A DNA stretch of 52,787 nucleotides, taken from assembly GCA_020247545.1 (NCBI GenBank), contig JADCIX010000060.1, forward strand, positions 1-52,787. Direction: 5' to 3'. This document shows, one piece after another, positions 1 to 12,600 of this stretch; the first letter of the stretch is position 1; each line of letters starts with the position of its first letter. The notes under the pieces were generated by a model, which was not told the DNA's origin, did not search any database, and saw nothing but the letters and a program-made list of their open reading frames with translations. This DNA comes from Rhodocyclaceae bacterium (GTDB lineage Bacteria > Pseudomonadota > Gammaproteobacteria > Burkholderiales > Usitatibacteraceae). The position numbers were made by a program, and so were the translations under genes.

Positions 1-291
1 ACCCGAGTAGGCAGCCAATGTATCGAAGAAACGGATGTGATGAAGAAACTTGGAACAGGAGCGGTATCTGAATTAACCTGATCGCATCAACAGCGAGAAA
101 TTCGTTCGCTTACTTGACACAGGCCAGCTAATGGGTGACCCGAATTCACTAGACGGTTACGGCGGAAGCGAAACGCGTTGTGTGAAGTCCATCATGCCCT
201 CGGCCACGTCGCCCGGCAAGGCACCGACGACATGGCTGACGATGCTGTCGGCTAGCAGGGCGTTCAGCGTTTCGCCTGCCTTTGTTCCCGA
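1..291. other. Left flank, no supported gene
   Basis: I see no gene here that I can support. Reading leftward past the TAG stop of the barrel gene at 294-292, the same frame stays open for about 44 codons to a TAA near 159-157. No start, ribosome-binding site or family motif supports it as a gene. It could be a decayed C-terminal extension or chance. The first 150 bases have stops in the frames I checked and hold no clear hairpin terminator. Confidence 0.4.
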
Positions 292-3200
292 CTAACGCGT
301 TTCGAGTCGGCTAAGAGTGCGATTGGTGTTCTGATCCCTGCCGACGATCACGCGTTCGTCAAATTTAAAGCGCAGCCGCAAGAACCCGCCGCGGCTGGTG
401 TAGTCCGATCCGCTGAGGTCGGCATCCTTGAAGCCTGCCCAGTTCACGCCGAAAGACAACCAGAGATTCTGCTGTAGAGCATAACCAACCTCAGCCCCTT
501 GCGCCCATTGGCGTGATCGACCACCGCTTGATTGTAAGACACTGGTCATCACACTAACATCCCACTTCTCAGTCAGGTCGTAGGTCAGACGACCACCGAG
601 CAAGGCGGCACGGTAGCCACCGAATGTATCGCTCTGCCACTTGGCCGCAATTCGACCGGTGGCCCACCACGCGCGAGTCGGATGGTAGTTTGCATGCAGA
701 GAAACGATATGCGCCCGCTCATTGATCTGCGGCGCAATCTCGGGGTTACGCTCAATCTTATACTCGTACTTGGATAACAGATCAAGTCGATTGTCATCGA
801 CTGGTCGGTAGGCAAAACCAATTTGGACACGGTCCTGCAAATGCGCGCCAGGCAGATTTTTCGCGTCGCTCCAAAGCAAGTAGTTACGCAACAGCAACGT
901 CCAATCATGATCAAGTTTCCGGGCAACGGTGAATGTCGATAACCATGAATCTTGCCCATCGGTTTCCGGCGTGAGCTGATTGTCGCCTGCAGTGCGATAT
1001 TCAAGTTTTGTTGAGGCTTTCCAAAGCGGATTAGCAGCGTATTCCAAACCACCGCTAATTGCGGTAGCGGTCTGACCGGCACCCGTGACGACCGTCAGGC
1101 GTTCAACACTGGTGGTTGCGCGCAGCCCTGCGGCCAGATCAAAACCGTTGCGTACGCCGGATGCAAGCTGCAAATCGCGTGCCTCCGCGCTTGCCTGATC
1201 AATGGCGTCACGCATGCGATACTCGGTAAAGAGCTGTCCACCCGGCATATAGCTCGTATCGACTCCAAACACAAACGCACGGCTCTTTTCGGCAGGATTC
1301 AACGCAAAGCTGGACGCAAGACCGCGTTGGCTCTCGTATCGGGCATAGAGCTTGCTGCGTTCCGAAAGCAGGTAGTCCGCACCAAGAGTCCAGCGGTTCT
1401 TTTCGGCATCATTCGTACCGCGCTCAACCTCCGCTCTTGCGCTTGCTCGCTCTGTCAGACGAAGGAGCGCTCGCACGAAGGCACTTTGACCGTCGAGATT
1501 GCTCCCAGTGTTGGACGCAGAGTTAGTTTCAAAACTACTACCTGGATTGACGACGAGGTTGCCAGTCACGGGGTTAACCGCGCCGCCGCCCGCACCAAAG
1601 AAGCCTCCTCCCGTGCCGCCGAGTCCGGTGGTGCTCAACACGGTGTTCGCTGCACCGGAGATTGCCCCCGACTCGCGGACCGACCGTAACCCGCCGCCAA
1701 GTTCGATCCCAGTACCGAGTTTCAAGCTAGCGCCTATTTCGCCGGCTTTGCGCTCGCTACCATTCACTTGATTTTCGGAACGGATCGCTTGACTGAACAC
1801 ACTGAGCACATCATTGACCTTAAACGTTGCACGTGCTGCGGCTTCCTTGCGTCCGCCATTGAGAGTCGCCGCCGCATTGTTGAACGTTGGATCAGATCTT
1901 CCGACCATGGCGCGAACTTCCAATTGCTCGTCCTTATGGCGAAGCTCTAACCGGGCCGCACCGCCCTCCACCTCGCCGCTGCGTGTCGCAAGCCCGGGAC
2001 GAGTCACCGCATTTACACCATCGATGGTGTTAACAACAGACTGGCTCCGGGCAACTTCTGCGACCAACATAGTCTTGTAATTGATACTCCATCCAACATT
2101 CGCGCTGCTCAAACGATAGGGGACCAGTGGATTCTTGTCTTCGACATAGCTACCCCCCACCGAAACCGAGGTGCCTAATTTAGCCTGTGCATCCACGCCA
2201 TACAGCCAATATTCCGCTCCCCCCTGATCAAACTCATAAGTCACACGCAACGATACCGGGTTGAAGTTTGAATCCAGCGCAGGCAAGGGCTGCCTCAACA
2301 AAATACGGCCTGAGAACGGTTCAAAGGTGTAGTCTGCAAGCCGATTAAGCAACGTCGTGCGCAGGATTACCGACGGCTGATTGCGGTCACGAACAATAAC
2401 CTCAACACGCTCACTATTTTCGAGTGCGGTATTGTTGGCGAGTGTGAAAGGTCCAGAGATACCCTGACCGCGGAACTCCTCAATCATCTGACGCAGGGTA
2501 TCCTTCGTCGCAAACAGATTCGCAACGACCGTGGGTGTTTCGTAGTGCCACTTTGCACCGGTCGTGGTTCGACTGTACTGCCCTAGGTCACTTACGCGTA
2601 GCGCCGCTGCATTGGCAGCCGAGAGCAGCTCGGCTGTCCCGTCAGCGGTTCTGAAATCTCCATACAGCAGGTAGCTCTTGTTCTTATCTACTCGAACGTA
2701 AAGCTTCTCGGCCGACCGCGCTTCGAATCCCCGCACGGCGCTATCACCGTAGATCGGATAGAACTCGTCCGGCTTAATGTCACGCAGCAGTCTTGCACGG
2801 GTTTCTTTGTCTGAGTCATAGGCCGCAGTTAGCAGGTAATCACCGCGGATTTTTCCCTTGAGAAACGCCGCAACGCGCAAATCGGCGCGACCACGGTCGC
2901 CATTGAACTCTCGAGAAAATCGTCTGATTTCTCGCTCAAAACCGTCATCGAAACGTGCCTGCTGTACAGATGACTGTGATAACCGCCTTACGCTGACCAC
3001 GCCCTCAATGAGACCGGCGGAAATCCACTCGCGTAATTCCGGCACATAAGTAACCACCCCGTTTGCCTCATGTTCGCCCGCCGTCACGCGGACCCGAACG
3101 TCTTGCGGTTCACTCGGCGCAATCAGTGTGAATGCTGCCGTCCCGTTTTCTACCTTGATCTGAATTCCCCGCGTCAGTCGGTCGAGATCGAGCCTCTGCG

Positions 3201-3621
3201 GGCCGCTCCCATCTGTTGCCGCACCCGGCAGCAACACGCTACCGCCGCTAACTTCAAGAGTTGCATAGGCGACCCCCATCAGCGGTAGTTTGCGCTTGTC
3301 AAACAGCCGGATATTGAACCGCGTGGCCCCCTGACCGTCGGCGACAAACGCATTGCGAAAGACTTCGATGACAATGCCACCGACCCGTGCGTTTTCTGCA
3401 AAATCCACAACGCCCAAACGGGTGCTGATCACCTGCGGCTGCGCGTCTGGCAAATTTGTTCCCGTGTCCGATAATGCGTTGACTGGCAAAGGGTCGAAGC
3501 GTGGTACCGCCCAAGCGGTATTGCCAGACAGCCATAACAAAAGGCCCAAACATGCAGACGCCGTCGGGACAATGCGGGCGGGTTCCGAACCGAGTCTATA
3601 CGGGTGGCGATTATTTTCCAT
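292..3621 (-). CDS. Predicted outer-membrane beta-barrel protein, partner of the giant upstream protein
   Basis: I place the start at the ATG ending at 3621, giving about 1109 residues. A longer in-frame reading to 3897 is possible, but its extra N-terminus is basic and unlike a secreted protein. From 3621 there is a good signal peptide: a hydrophobic stretch at about residues 19-33 and a likely cleavage after Ala38 (NTAWA). An Ig-like beta domain follows to about residue 190, ending near GVVTYVPELREW. The rest, about 900 residues, is alternating polar and hydrophobic strands rich in aromatic and Arg/Glu pairs, as in large outer-membrane barrels (for example GGFLRLRFKFDERV near the end). The start overlaps the stop of the preceding gene by 11 bases (ATGGAAAATAA), so translation is probably coupled. 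I do not recognise an exact family. No TonB box or OmpA-type peptidoglycan domain is evident. Export or surface display of its neighbour is inference. Confidence 0.75.
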   Translation of the reverse strand: MENNRHPYRLGSEPARIVPTASACLGLLLWLSGNTAWAVPRFDPLPVNALSDTGTNLPDAQPQVISTRLGVVDFAENARVGGIVIEVFRNAFVADGQGATRFNIRLFDKRKLPLMGVAYATLEVSGGSVLLPGAATDGSGPQRLDLDRLTRGIQIKVENGTAAFTLIAPSEPQDVRVRVTAGEHEANGVVTYVPELREWISAGLIEGVVSVRRLSQSSVQQARFDDGFEREIRRFSREFNGDRGRADLRVAAFLKGKIRGDYLLTAAYDSDKETRARLLRDIKPDEFYPIYGDSAVRGFEARSAEKLYVRVDKNKSYLLYGDFRTADGTAELLSAANAAALRVSDLGQYSRTTTGAKWHYETPTVVANLFATKDTLRQMIEEFRGQGISGPFTLANNTALENSERVEVIVRDRNQPSVILRTTLLNRLADYTFEPFSGRILLRQPLPALDSNFNPVSLRVTYEFDQGGAEYWLYGVDAQAKLGTSVSVGGSYVEDKNPLVPYRLSSANVGWSINYKTMLVAEVARSQSVVNTIDGVNAVTRPGLATRSGEVEGGAARLELRHKDEQLEVRAMVGRSDPTFNNAAATLNGGRKEAAARATFKVNDVLSVFSQAIRSENQVNGSERKAGEIGASLKLGTGIELGGGLRSVRESGAISGAANTVLSTTGLGGTGGGFFGAGGGAVNPVTGNLVVNPGSSFETNSASNTGSNLDGQSAFVRALLRLTERASARAEVERGTNDAEKNRWTLGADYLLSERSKLYARYESQRGLASSFALNPAEKSRAFVFGVDTSYMPGGQLFTEYRMRDAIDQASAEARDLQLASGVRNGFDLAAGLRATTSVERLTVVTGAGQTATAISGGLEYAANPLWKASTKLEYRTAGDNQLTPETDGQDSWLSTFTVARKLDHDWTLLLRNYLLWSDAKNLPGAHLQDRVQIGFAYRPVDDNRLDLLSKYEYKIERNPEIAPQINERAHIVSLHANYHPTRAWWATGRIAAKWQSDTFGGYRAALLGGRLTYDLTEKWDVSVMTSVLQSSGGRSRQWAQGAEVGYALQQNLWLSFGVNWAGFKDADLSGSDYTSRGGFLRLRFKFDERVIVGRDQNTNRTLSRLETR

Positions 3622-6600
3622 CGCGGCCTCGTGATGAATCGACAGGCGGTGGTTTTTCGGCCGGAGGCGGTGACGACCCCTCACCAGCATTGACTTGCGA
3701 ACGTACGGCGGGCTGATTCGCGGAGTCTGTGGCCTGCTTGGGGTTCGCCATCGACTTCGACTCAAACTTGAGCACCGTACCACCAGCCCGTTCATTTTCT
3801 GGAGTTGCCGACCCACCCTTTGCACGCCGCGCCTTGACTTGCTCAAGAACCGGATTCGAGCAACTACCCTCGGCAAAATCAGCGCGATGTAGCTCACCGG
3901 CCTTCAGGTCAACAAACAAGCTGCCAGCATCACCAACGTTACGGTTGCTGGTTGTTGTCAGACGCGACCCGATTGGTAGTGTCGTGTTGTCGACCTTCAG
4001 GACATGCGTTTGGGGCTTCAATCCGCAGTAGCTGTACTTACCTTCAATATCGGAAACGAGGAATGTGCCATCTTCAAAGTACAGACGCACCCCAGGAATA
4101 CCAAGCTCGTCCTTGTCCTGGACATGGTTGTTATTGCAGTCAACAAAAATTTTTCCTATGACACACGCATCTTTGGTGAACACTCCACCTGTGACGCGAA
4201 TACGATACTGCGCCACGTTCGAGGTGGTCTGCCCACTGCGAGCTTGGGCGCGGTTGATGCCGTCACCTTCGGCCGCACCCACCCCGATCCTGACGCGATA
4301 TGTGAATTGCAGTGTCCCACCGGCAGTCAGATTCGGCAGATTGAACGTGATCACCGAGCCTTCACCACCTTGTGGGTCGGGTAACACGGTTGTACCCAAC
4401 TGGAAAGTGCCACGGATGTAGCGGAAGCCGGCTGGGAGTCGATCCACCACTTGCAATCCCGATAGCGGCGGTCCTGCCCACTGGGAGACGCTTATGGTGT
4501 AGAGCACAGAGTCGCCGATTTCGCCAACCTGCCGGTCACCGATTTTCGAAATCGAAATCATTGGTGCCGCATTTGGGTCTAGCGGGATATGGTTATTGAA
4601 TACCTCGAAATGCCCACTGCCGCCCAACAACACAAAGTGGTAGGTAATTGATTGATTGCCCGTCGGCGGCGTCGGCTGCGGCTGCACATAGAAAATGCTA
4701 CCGACGCCAACCGGAGTCTGTAATGTCGGCGCGGCGGGAATTCGGGTCGACGGTGACTGATAGCCGCCAGGCGGCGCAACCCCCAGCCTGAAAAGACAAG
4801 ACCTCGGGGCATCGGCAGAAAGCAAGAACTTGTAGAACCCGTCGGGTCCAACCGCCATGCGCGGGTTACCAGCTGCGTCGTACTGACCATAACCTTCGTA
4901 GGCGATCACATGACGTTGGGGATCGTACCCTGCACATGCACCCTCGGGCTTCAGCGTGACGATGGCACCGCGAACCGGTAGACGGGTGGTTGAATCATAG
5001 ACCACCCCATTCGGTTCGATTGGCAGACTTTGCTCAGCGCACGTTACTTGGTTGGGGAAGGTACCAGGCGGCATCACGATATCTAGCGCCGATTGACGGT
5101 TACCCAGTTCGCTGCCCGTCTCGCTACCACCGCATGCTTGCCGAACACGACGCTCACCGTTGACTGGTCCGGCGAAAATGGCCCTGCCCTCGCTGTCACG
5201 GAACTGGATGCGATAGGCGCGACCCGGCATTAGGTTTTCCACAAGGTAACGACCATCGGTGCCAGTGCGCACCGTGGCGACAATGTTGTTGCCCCCCGGG
5301 AGCGTAGGGTCCAGCACCTCGACGATCCAATCTGGGAAGTCCTTGTCGAGCCCTGGGTCGTAAATGCGCCGCCCAAGAGACGTCAGTCCACCATCAAGCC
5401 ACACGCGCCCGCCAAGAGCCACCGGGAACTCGACGCGCGTTTCAACGATGCACGCGTTGTGTACTGGTGGATTTGCCTGCGCTGGACAAGTCGGCGCTTC
5501 GCGAACAATGGTACGGAGGTCCTGTTGGGTCACGACACGGAGCGGATCGCCAAAGGGATCGCTTTCGGCAGGTTCCGCACCGCCACGCACCAGCACGGCG
5601 TTTCGCAATGGAGAGAATGAACTCGCGCCTACTCCAACCTTTACCCGAACCGTGATTCTGTTCGGGTTGATGGCGTTAGGGGCGATGACAGCCGATGATC
5701 GGCATGTCAGAAACACTAAAGCATCGACGCTGCATGTCCATCCAGTACCCGTCGGAACACCTTCAATTTCGAATCGTTGCGGCACTGGTGTGAGCGGCAG
5801 GACATCGTAAACTACGTACTCGCCTTGCGATGAATCCACGCCCGCATTTCTAACCGCTATCTGGTACTCGTAACGACCGCCCTCGACAAACAGTGTGCTA
5901 CTCACAGTCTTGCTGACAACTAAATCAGGCGTTGCGGGTCTCTCACCAAAATTATTGTTGATCGAGTTCTGGCCTGCGGCCAACGCGATAGCGGAAATGA
6001 CCGACGGTAGCTCCGACAGCGCCGTTGCCGTACCGCCGCTACTCCCGGGTGTGGTAATGCCATTAGTCGTACCAAACGGCTGCGCCGGTTCCGTTAATCG
6101 ATAGATGCCCGGACGCAGATTAACAAAGCGGTAATTGCCAAGGGCGTCCGTCACTGTTGTTTCATTGACTGCATTGCCTAACTCGTCCGTCCCGCTCAAA
6201 ACAATCGTTACTCCGGCAATGCCGAGTTCTCCGCCATCCGGCACCCCGTTGTTGTTGGTGTCAACGTAGACACGACCCGAAATCGTTCCTCGCGCCAACT
6301 CACCAAAATTGTTGTTGATCGAGTTCTGGCCTGCGGCCAACGCGATGGCGGAAATGACCGACGGTAGCTCCGACAGCGCCGTTGCCGTACCGCCGCTACT
6401 CCCGGGTGTGGTAATGCCGTTAGTCGTACCAAATGGCTGCGCCGGTTCCGTTAATCGATAGATGCCCGGACGCAGAATAACAAAGCGGTAATTGCCAAGG
6501 GCGTCCGTCACCGTCGTCTCGTTAACCGCATTGCCCAGTTCGTCTGTCCCGCTCAATACGATCGTCACGCCGGCAATGCCGAGTTCTCCGCCATCCGGCA

Positions 6601-9600
6601 CCCCGTTGTTGTTGGTGTCAACGTAGACACGACCCGAAATCGTTCCTCGCGCCAACTCACCAAAATTGTTCCCGGTCGATCCCTGCGCCCGCGAAAGTGG
6701 AACGGCGGAAATCGACGAGGGGAGCACGGAAACTGCGGTTGCTTGGCCACCTGTGCTTCCCGGCGTCGTAATCCCATTCGACGTGCCTGGCGGCTGATTG
6801 GTCTGCGTGACGCGATATACGCCTGGAGACAGATTGATAAACCGATAACGTCCCGCCGCGTCGGTCGTTGTTGTTGCGGCGACTTCCTTCCCGTTCGTAT
6901 CAACCCCGGTAAGCACAATAGTCACGCCCGCAATACCGAGCTCACCTCCGTCTTGGAGACCGTTGTTGTTGGTATCGATATACACAACCCCGTCAATGAA
7001 ACTCACGGGCGGATTGGCAGCACAAGTAGGTGTTCCCGGTAGGTACGAAACAACGCCACTGACCGTCGGGTTGATCTGAAACAACACCCTCATTTCCGGT
7101 CGCAAGCCGTCTGCGATCTGGCTCCACTGCCCATCAACGAACTGCCAGCCTGGCCACGCCGTCGGGTTGCCGGCCGTGTCTACCTCTGTCCCCGGCCAGA
7201 GCAGAGAACCTGAATACGGTTGATTGGTCAGTATACGAACCACTTCGCCGTTGATTTTCTGCCAGGTAATCGTGAGAGGGCTGTCTAGCGGAAGACCGCG
7301 CGAACTGATCGAATAGTCAACGAACAAGGTATCACGTGTACACCGAGGAGTCACAGAGCCGAGCACGATCTCCTTTAGTACTTCGCCAAAGTTATAACCG
7401 GTGAAATTCTGGCCGGAATTCACCACGATTCCTGTTACGCTGTTAACACTCGGCGACCCTCCTCCGGAACCAACGTTAGTGGCACCATTGCCGTAGTCAG
7501 GCGGTTGAGTTTCGCTTACGTCGTAGGTGTCCGGAAAGAGATTGGAAAAAACATAATTGCCGCCCGCGTCCGTTGTCGTGGTAATCGCCAGCCCACTTGT
7601 TCCTGTAAGGGTGATGACCACCCCCGCCAATCCTGCTTCCGAAGGATTCCGTATGCCATCACCGTTGGCATCCACATAGACAGACCCCGCAATCGAACCC
7701 AACCGAAGTTCGCCGAAGTTATAGTCAATCGCCGTATCGGCGGGCCCCAGAACCAAACCCGTGAATTGGTCATTCACATTGCTGGTGCCACGCCTGACGC
7801 CGCCAACAGTACCAATCGACTCGGCACCATCGACATAATCAGCTGGTTGGGACACTTCGCGGATCGTATAGCCCGCTGGATTACTTGTCACTAATCCAAG
7901 GAAGCTATAAGCGCCTGTCGTATTGGTAAGCGTCGTTCGATCGACCGTTGCGCCACTCGAATCGATTCCAGTCAATCGAATAGTCACACCTGCTATACCC
8001 GGCTCGCCTATATCGCGCAAGCCGTTGCCATTCAAGTCTTCGTACACCGCGCCGGAAATAGACGTCGTCAGTTCGCCAAAATTGAAATTGATTCCAGTCT
8101 CATTTTCTCGGACAGTGATATTGAACGTATCCAACGGCGTGTTTGTTGCTGCGGTCGCAAAGCCAGTACCTAGATTGTTCGCACCTTGTGAAGCGAACGG
8201 CGGCTGCGTCTCGATGATCCGGTACGTACCAGGCCGGAGGTTGGCAAAGGTATATTGACCATTAACGTCAGTCGTAGTGGTTAAGGAGATGGCATTGCCG
8301 TCGATGTCGGTGCCGGTCAGGGTAATGGTCACCCCAGGTAGCGCGGGATCGATACCAACATCCCGAACGCCGTTGTTATTTGAATCTGCATAGACAAAGC
8401 CAGAGGCACTGGACGGTCGAAACTCGCCGAAGTCATACCCAGTTGCATTGGTGGCGACCGAAAAACGAATCCCGGTAATCGCATCATTTCCGACCACGTT
8501 CGTCGTGGCACCAATGAGTGGCGTCAAGTCAACACCGGCAAACGGGGTTAGCGTTCCAGCAGCTTGCCGACCATCAACAAATGCGCTCGGCTGTGTTTCG
8601 GTGAGCGTATAGCCCGCCGCGTTCGGCAGCTTCAGGCTACTAAATACATAGCTGCCGACGCTATCCGTCAATGCCGCCAATGAGATCGCCGTACCGTCGG
8701 CAGCCGTGCCGGATAGTGTCACTGTCACCCCAGCAATACCGGTTTCCCCTGCTTCACAGCGCCCATTGTTAATGGTGCCGCCACCAGCACCGTTATCAAT
8801 ACACACCCGGCCCGCAAGGCGCGATGGTCGCAGACCAAAGTTATTGCCCAGAGAGGTGCCACCGGAGCCTATCGCGATGCTATTCACTACGGGTGCGGTC
8901 GAGCCCCCGGCAACTGAGCCCGCCGACACGGTAGTGGTCGTCACCCCAGCACGATCGGTGAAGTTTGTCGAAAGCGACTGCGGCCCCTGAACGGCAGCCC
9001 CGGTGTTGGTATAGGCTGCGACCGGCCCCTCAGTAACGTTGTAAATGCCGGGCAACAGGTTTGCGAAGGTGTAATTGCCAGACGTATCGCTGGTTGCCGT
9101 CGCGGTTACCGTATTGCCGTTCAAATCGGTACCCGTCAGGGTGATAACAATTCCGGGCACACCCGTGGTCTCGCCAACATCGCGAATGGCATTGCCATTT
9201 TGGTCAAGGAACACGGCGCCGGAAATCTGCGCGACGCGCAATTCGCCGAAGCTGTTGTCCTGAGAGATCTGATTACTCCCTACCACCACACCTGTGATGC
9301 GATCCGTTGCGGCGTTCGTTGTGCCCGTTGAGACACCGCCAGCCGAGTAGCCGGTTGCGCCGGCAGCGTTGCTCGAGTTTGGGATCACATTCGCTGGTGG
9401 CGGCGGACCCGCACCGATTTGTCCGCGAATCTCTTTTCCATCAAAGTATCCTGCGGGCTGGGCGACCTGCTCGACGGTGTAGCCTGTGGTGTCCGACGGC
9501 GGCACGTTGAAAACATATTCGCCCGTCGTATCTGTGCCGGCCGTCTGGTTAACCGCTTGGCCAAAAATGTCGGTGCCGGTTATGCGGATGTTGACGCCGA

Positions 9601-12600
9601 CAATTGGTGCCTCACCCGCCTCGCGTTGACCATTGTTATTGTTATCTTCATACACGAATCCGCGCACGACGGCGGGTCGCAACTCGCCAAAATCAAAACC
9701 TGCTGCGTTGGTTGCGCGGGTGAAGCGGATACCGCTGATCGTATCCGTATTGGTTGCTGTAGATGCTGTTCCCGCGTTCGCACCTGCATCCGGTGGACCG
9801 GCCTGAATCAGCGTTAGCGTTCCGGGAGTTTGTTTGCCATCAAGCAAGCCAATTGGTTGTGTTTGGGTCAACGTGTAGCCGGTGGCATTCGGTAGCGGCA
9901 CATTCGCAAAGCTATACGCACCGGTTGCATCCGTTATCACACTACGATTAACAGCTGTCACGCCATCTGAAGCGAGTCCAGTTAGTGTGACTGTGACGTT
10001 ATTGACGCCCACCTCACCGACATCACACCTGCCATTGTTAGCATTGGCACCTGCGCCTTCGTCCAAACAAACACGACCACTAATCACACTGCCCAGTACG
10101 CCAAAGTTATTACCCTGCGAAGAACCGTTAGGGCCGATGGCAATAGTGTTCACCACCGGTGACGTGGTTCCGCCCGCACTAGAGCCGTTACCAACAGTGG
10201 TGGTCGAGCCACCGCTTCGATTTTGAAAATTCAGGCCAAGTGCGTTGGGGCCTTGAACCGCACTGCCAGTGTTATTGAAGTTTGTTGCAGCGCCCTGTGC
10301 GACTGCGTAAGTCCCCGGCAAAAGATCTGCGAATATGTAGTTCCCAGATGCATCGGTGGATACGGTGCGCGAGACCGCATTACCGTTGAGGTCAGTACCG
10401 GTGATGGTCATGACCACGCCGGCAACACCGACTGTCTCACTGACATCTTTGCTCGCGTTGTTGTTCTGGTCAAAATAAACCGTTCCACTGATGGACGCCG
10501 GCAACACTTCACCGAAGTTATTGTCGTGGTTGGTCTCCCCAGCAACAACAACGCCGGTGATGACATCAAACGTACCGACGGGTATGGCGGTCGTTCCAGG
10601 TGCCACTCCAGCTGCGGTGTAGTTGATAGCACCTGCGCTGTTACTGGAATTGGCGATTACGTTACCCACTGGCGGCTCACCCGCCGCAACTTGTCCGCGA
10701 ATCTCCTTTCCATCAAAAAACCCGGCTGGTTGTGAAACCTGTCGAACCGTGTATCCAGTTGGGTCTGACGGCGCTACCGTAAAGGTGTATTGGCCATTGA
10801 CGTCGGTCGTCGCACTGAGGGATACCGCGTTACCGATGATGTCGGTGCCGACCAACTGCATCTGCGCACCGGCGATACCTGGTTCACCAGCCTCCTTCTG
10901 CCCGTTATTGTTGCGGTCATGATAAACATATCCACTGATCGTAGCCGGTGGAATTTCTGCAAAGTCAAAATTAATCGCATTTGAGCCAGCCGTGAGCACC
11001 AATGCTGGAATGGTGCTTGAGACCTGTCCCGTATTAAGAGCAGCGCCTACCGTACCCCCGTTGCCACTTCCAGGAGTGCCGTTAGTAATACCATTTATGA
11101 ACCCGGCCGGTTGCGACTGAACAAGTGTGTAGCCGCTCGAATTTGATGGCGGGAGATTGGCAAATATATAGTCGCCGCGTGTTGCGCCAATGGCGTTGTT
11201 GGTCGTTGTGGTACGACTCACCGCGTTACCGTAAAGATCGGTGCCCGTCAGCGTGATGGTGACGTTCCCAATCCCTTCATCTTGGGTAGAGGTAGTGCCA
11301 TCCTGCAGGCCATTATTGTTACGGTCGCGGAATACGCGCCCGCTGATAGATGCCGACTGAATTCTCGAGTTCGACGACGCCGAATCGTTGCCGCTAACAA
11401 GATCAATCGAAAACGCTTCATCGGTGACCGTGTTGCGTCCTGGCGAAACCGTGGCGGTATTGGGGAGATTGGTCGGCGTATAAGGTCCTGCGAAAAAACC
11501 CTCTTTGGCTCTCGCGAATATCGTGACCGTCACCGTGTTGTTGACGTCGGCACTACCCGGGAACGCCGCTGACCCGCCTGTCGCGTTGGCAATACAAGAC
11601 ACGGTTTGAATCTGCCCCACCACGGTGATCGATGATGGAGTCGCAGTACAGCTGACATTTTGCGCGGTGAGTCCTGAACCCGTCACAAACGAACCCACGC
11701 TGATCGACGGCGCATTTGACCCAGTCGCGATGAACTCAAAGTTAGCAGGCAAGACGTCGGCGACGCGCATCTGCGGCGTTGCAGCTGGGCCGAGATTTTT
11801 CAACACGAGGTCGTAACGAATCGGTTGATTGATATCCGCAGATTGGGCAGTCACCGTTGTTTTGCTAATCGTGAGATCCGTCTTGGGAAACACCACATCG
11901 TTTACCGACGCTAAGTTGTTTCCGGCAACTACGGGGATGGGGCTGCACGCACCAGAACTTTCGAAATTCACGGACTCCTCGCCGCACACGCGTGCGGAGT
12001 TACCGAACGAAACCGGGGTAATCGCGATACCGCTCATGTTCAAAACCAGCTCAAAATTCACTTCTCTCGCCGCGTCAAGAAAATTGCCGGTACTCGTGTC
12101 GTCTGGGGCGACCCCCGCCAGTACACAGATGACATCTGCGTTCGCCGCAGCTTGCGCACAGCTCACTGAAGCGTTCTTCGACGTGTCGATGGTGTAACCC
12201 GCCTCCGCCGCTACTGCATTTACGTTCTCGACTGATGCCAGCGACAGTGTGAAGCCGGCTGGGACAGACAAGACGTCCGTCACGCGGACCTTTTCCGTTC
12301 GTGACGGCCCATTGTTCTGAATACGGAAGCGATAGCGAAGTGGATCGCCGATCCCAAATGCGGTTTGCCCCCCCGGTAACACCCGCGTTTTACGTTGCTG
12401 TAAATCGAATCGCGGTACCTTAATGTCGAAGGTGACCGCTCGGGAATTGTTGCTGGTTGAACTGGCGTCGTTACATGACGTCGAAACCAAACCGTTGGTC
12501 ACAGTTTCAGTTTTGAATTCGCAGTTGCTTGCCGTGTTTAGTGATACCACAGCGGTATTGGTTTCACCTGGATAGGCAACGTCGTTAGGTCCAGTTGGCA

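Noticed and set aside
157-291. Open frame continuing past the barrel gene stop for about 44 codons
   Set aside because: No start, ribosome-binding site or recognisable motif. An open run of this length is common by chance in this base composition.
3622-3897. N-terminal extension of the barrel gene to 3897
   Set aside because: It would overlap the giant gene by almost 290 bases, is basic and low in structure, and would bury the clear signal peptide.
6300-11360. CRISPR-like or satellite array suggested by regular repeats
   Set aside because: The repeats are in-frame protein modules of 119-150 codons, not short DNA repeats with unique spacers.
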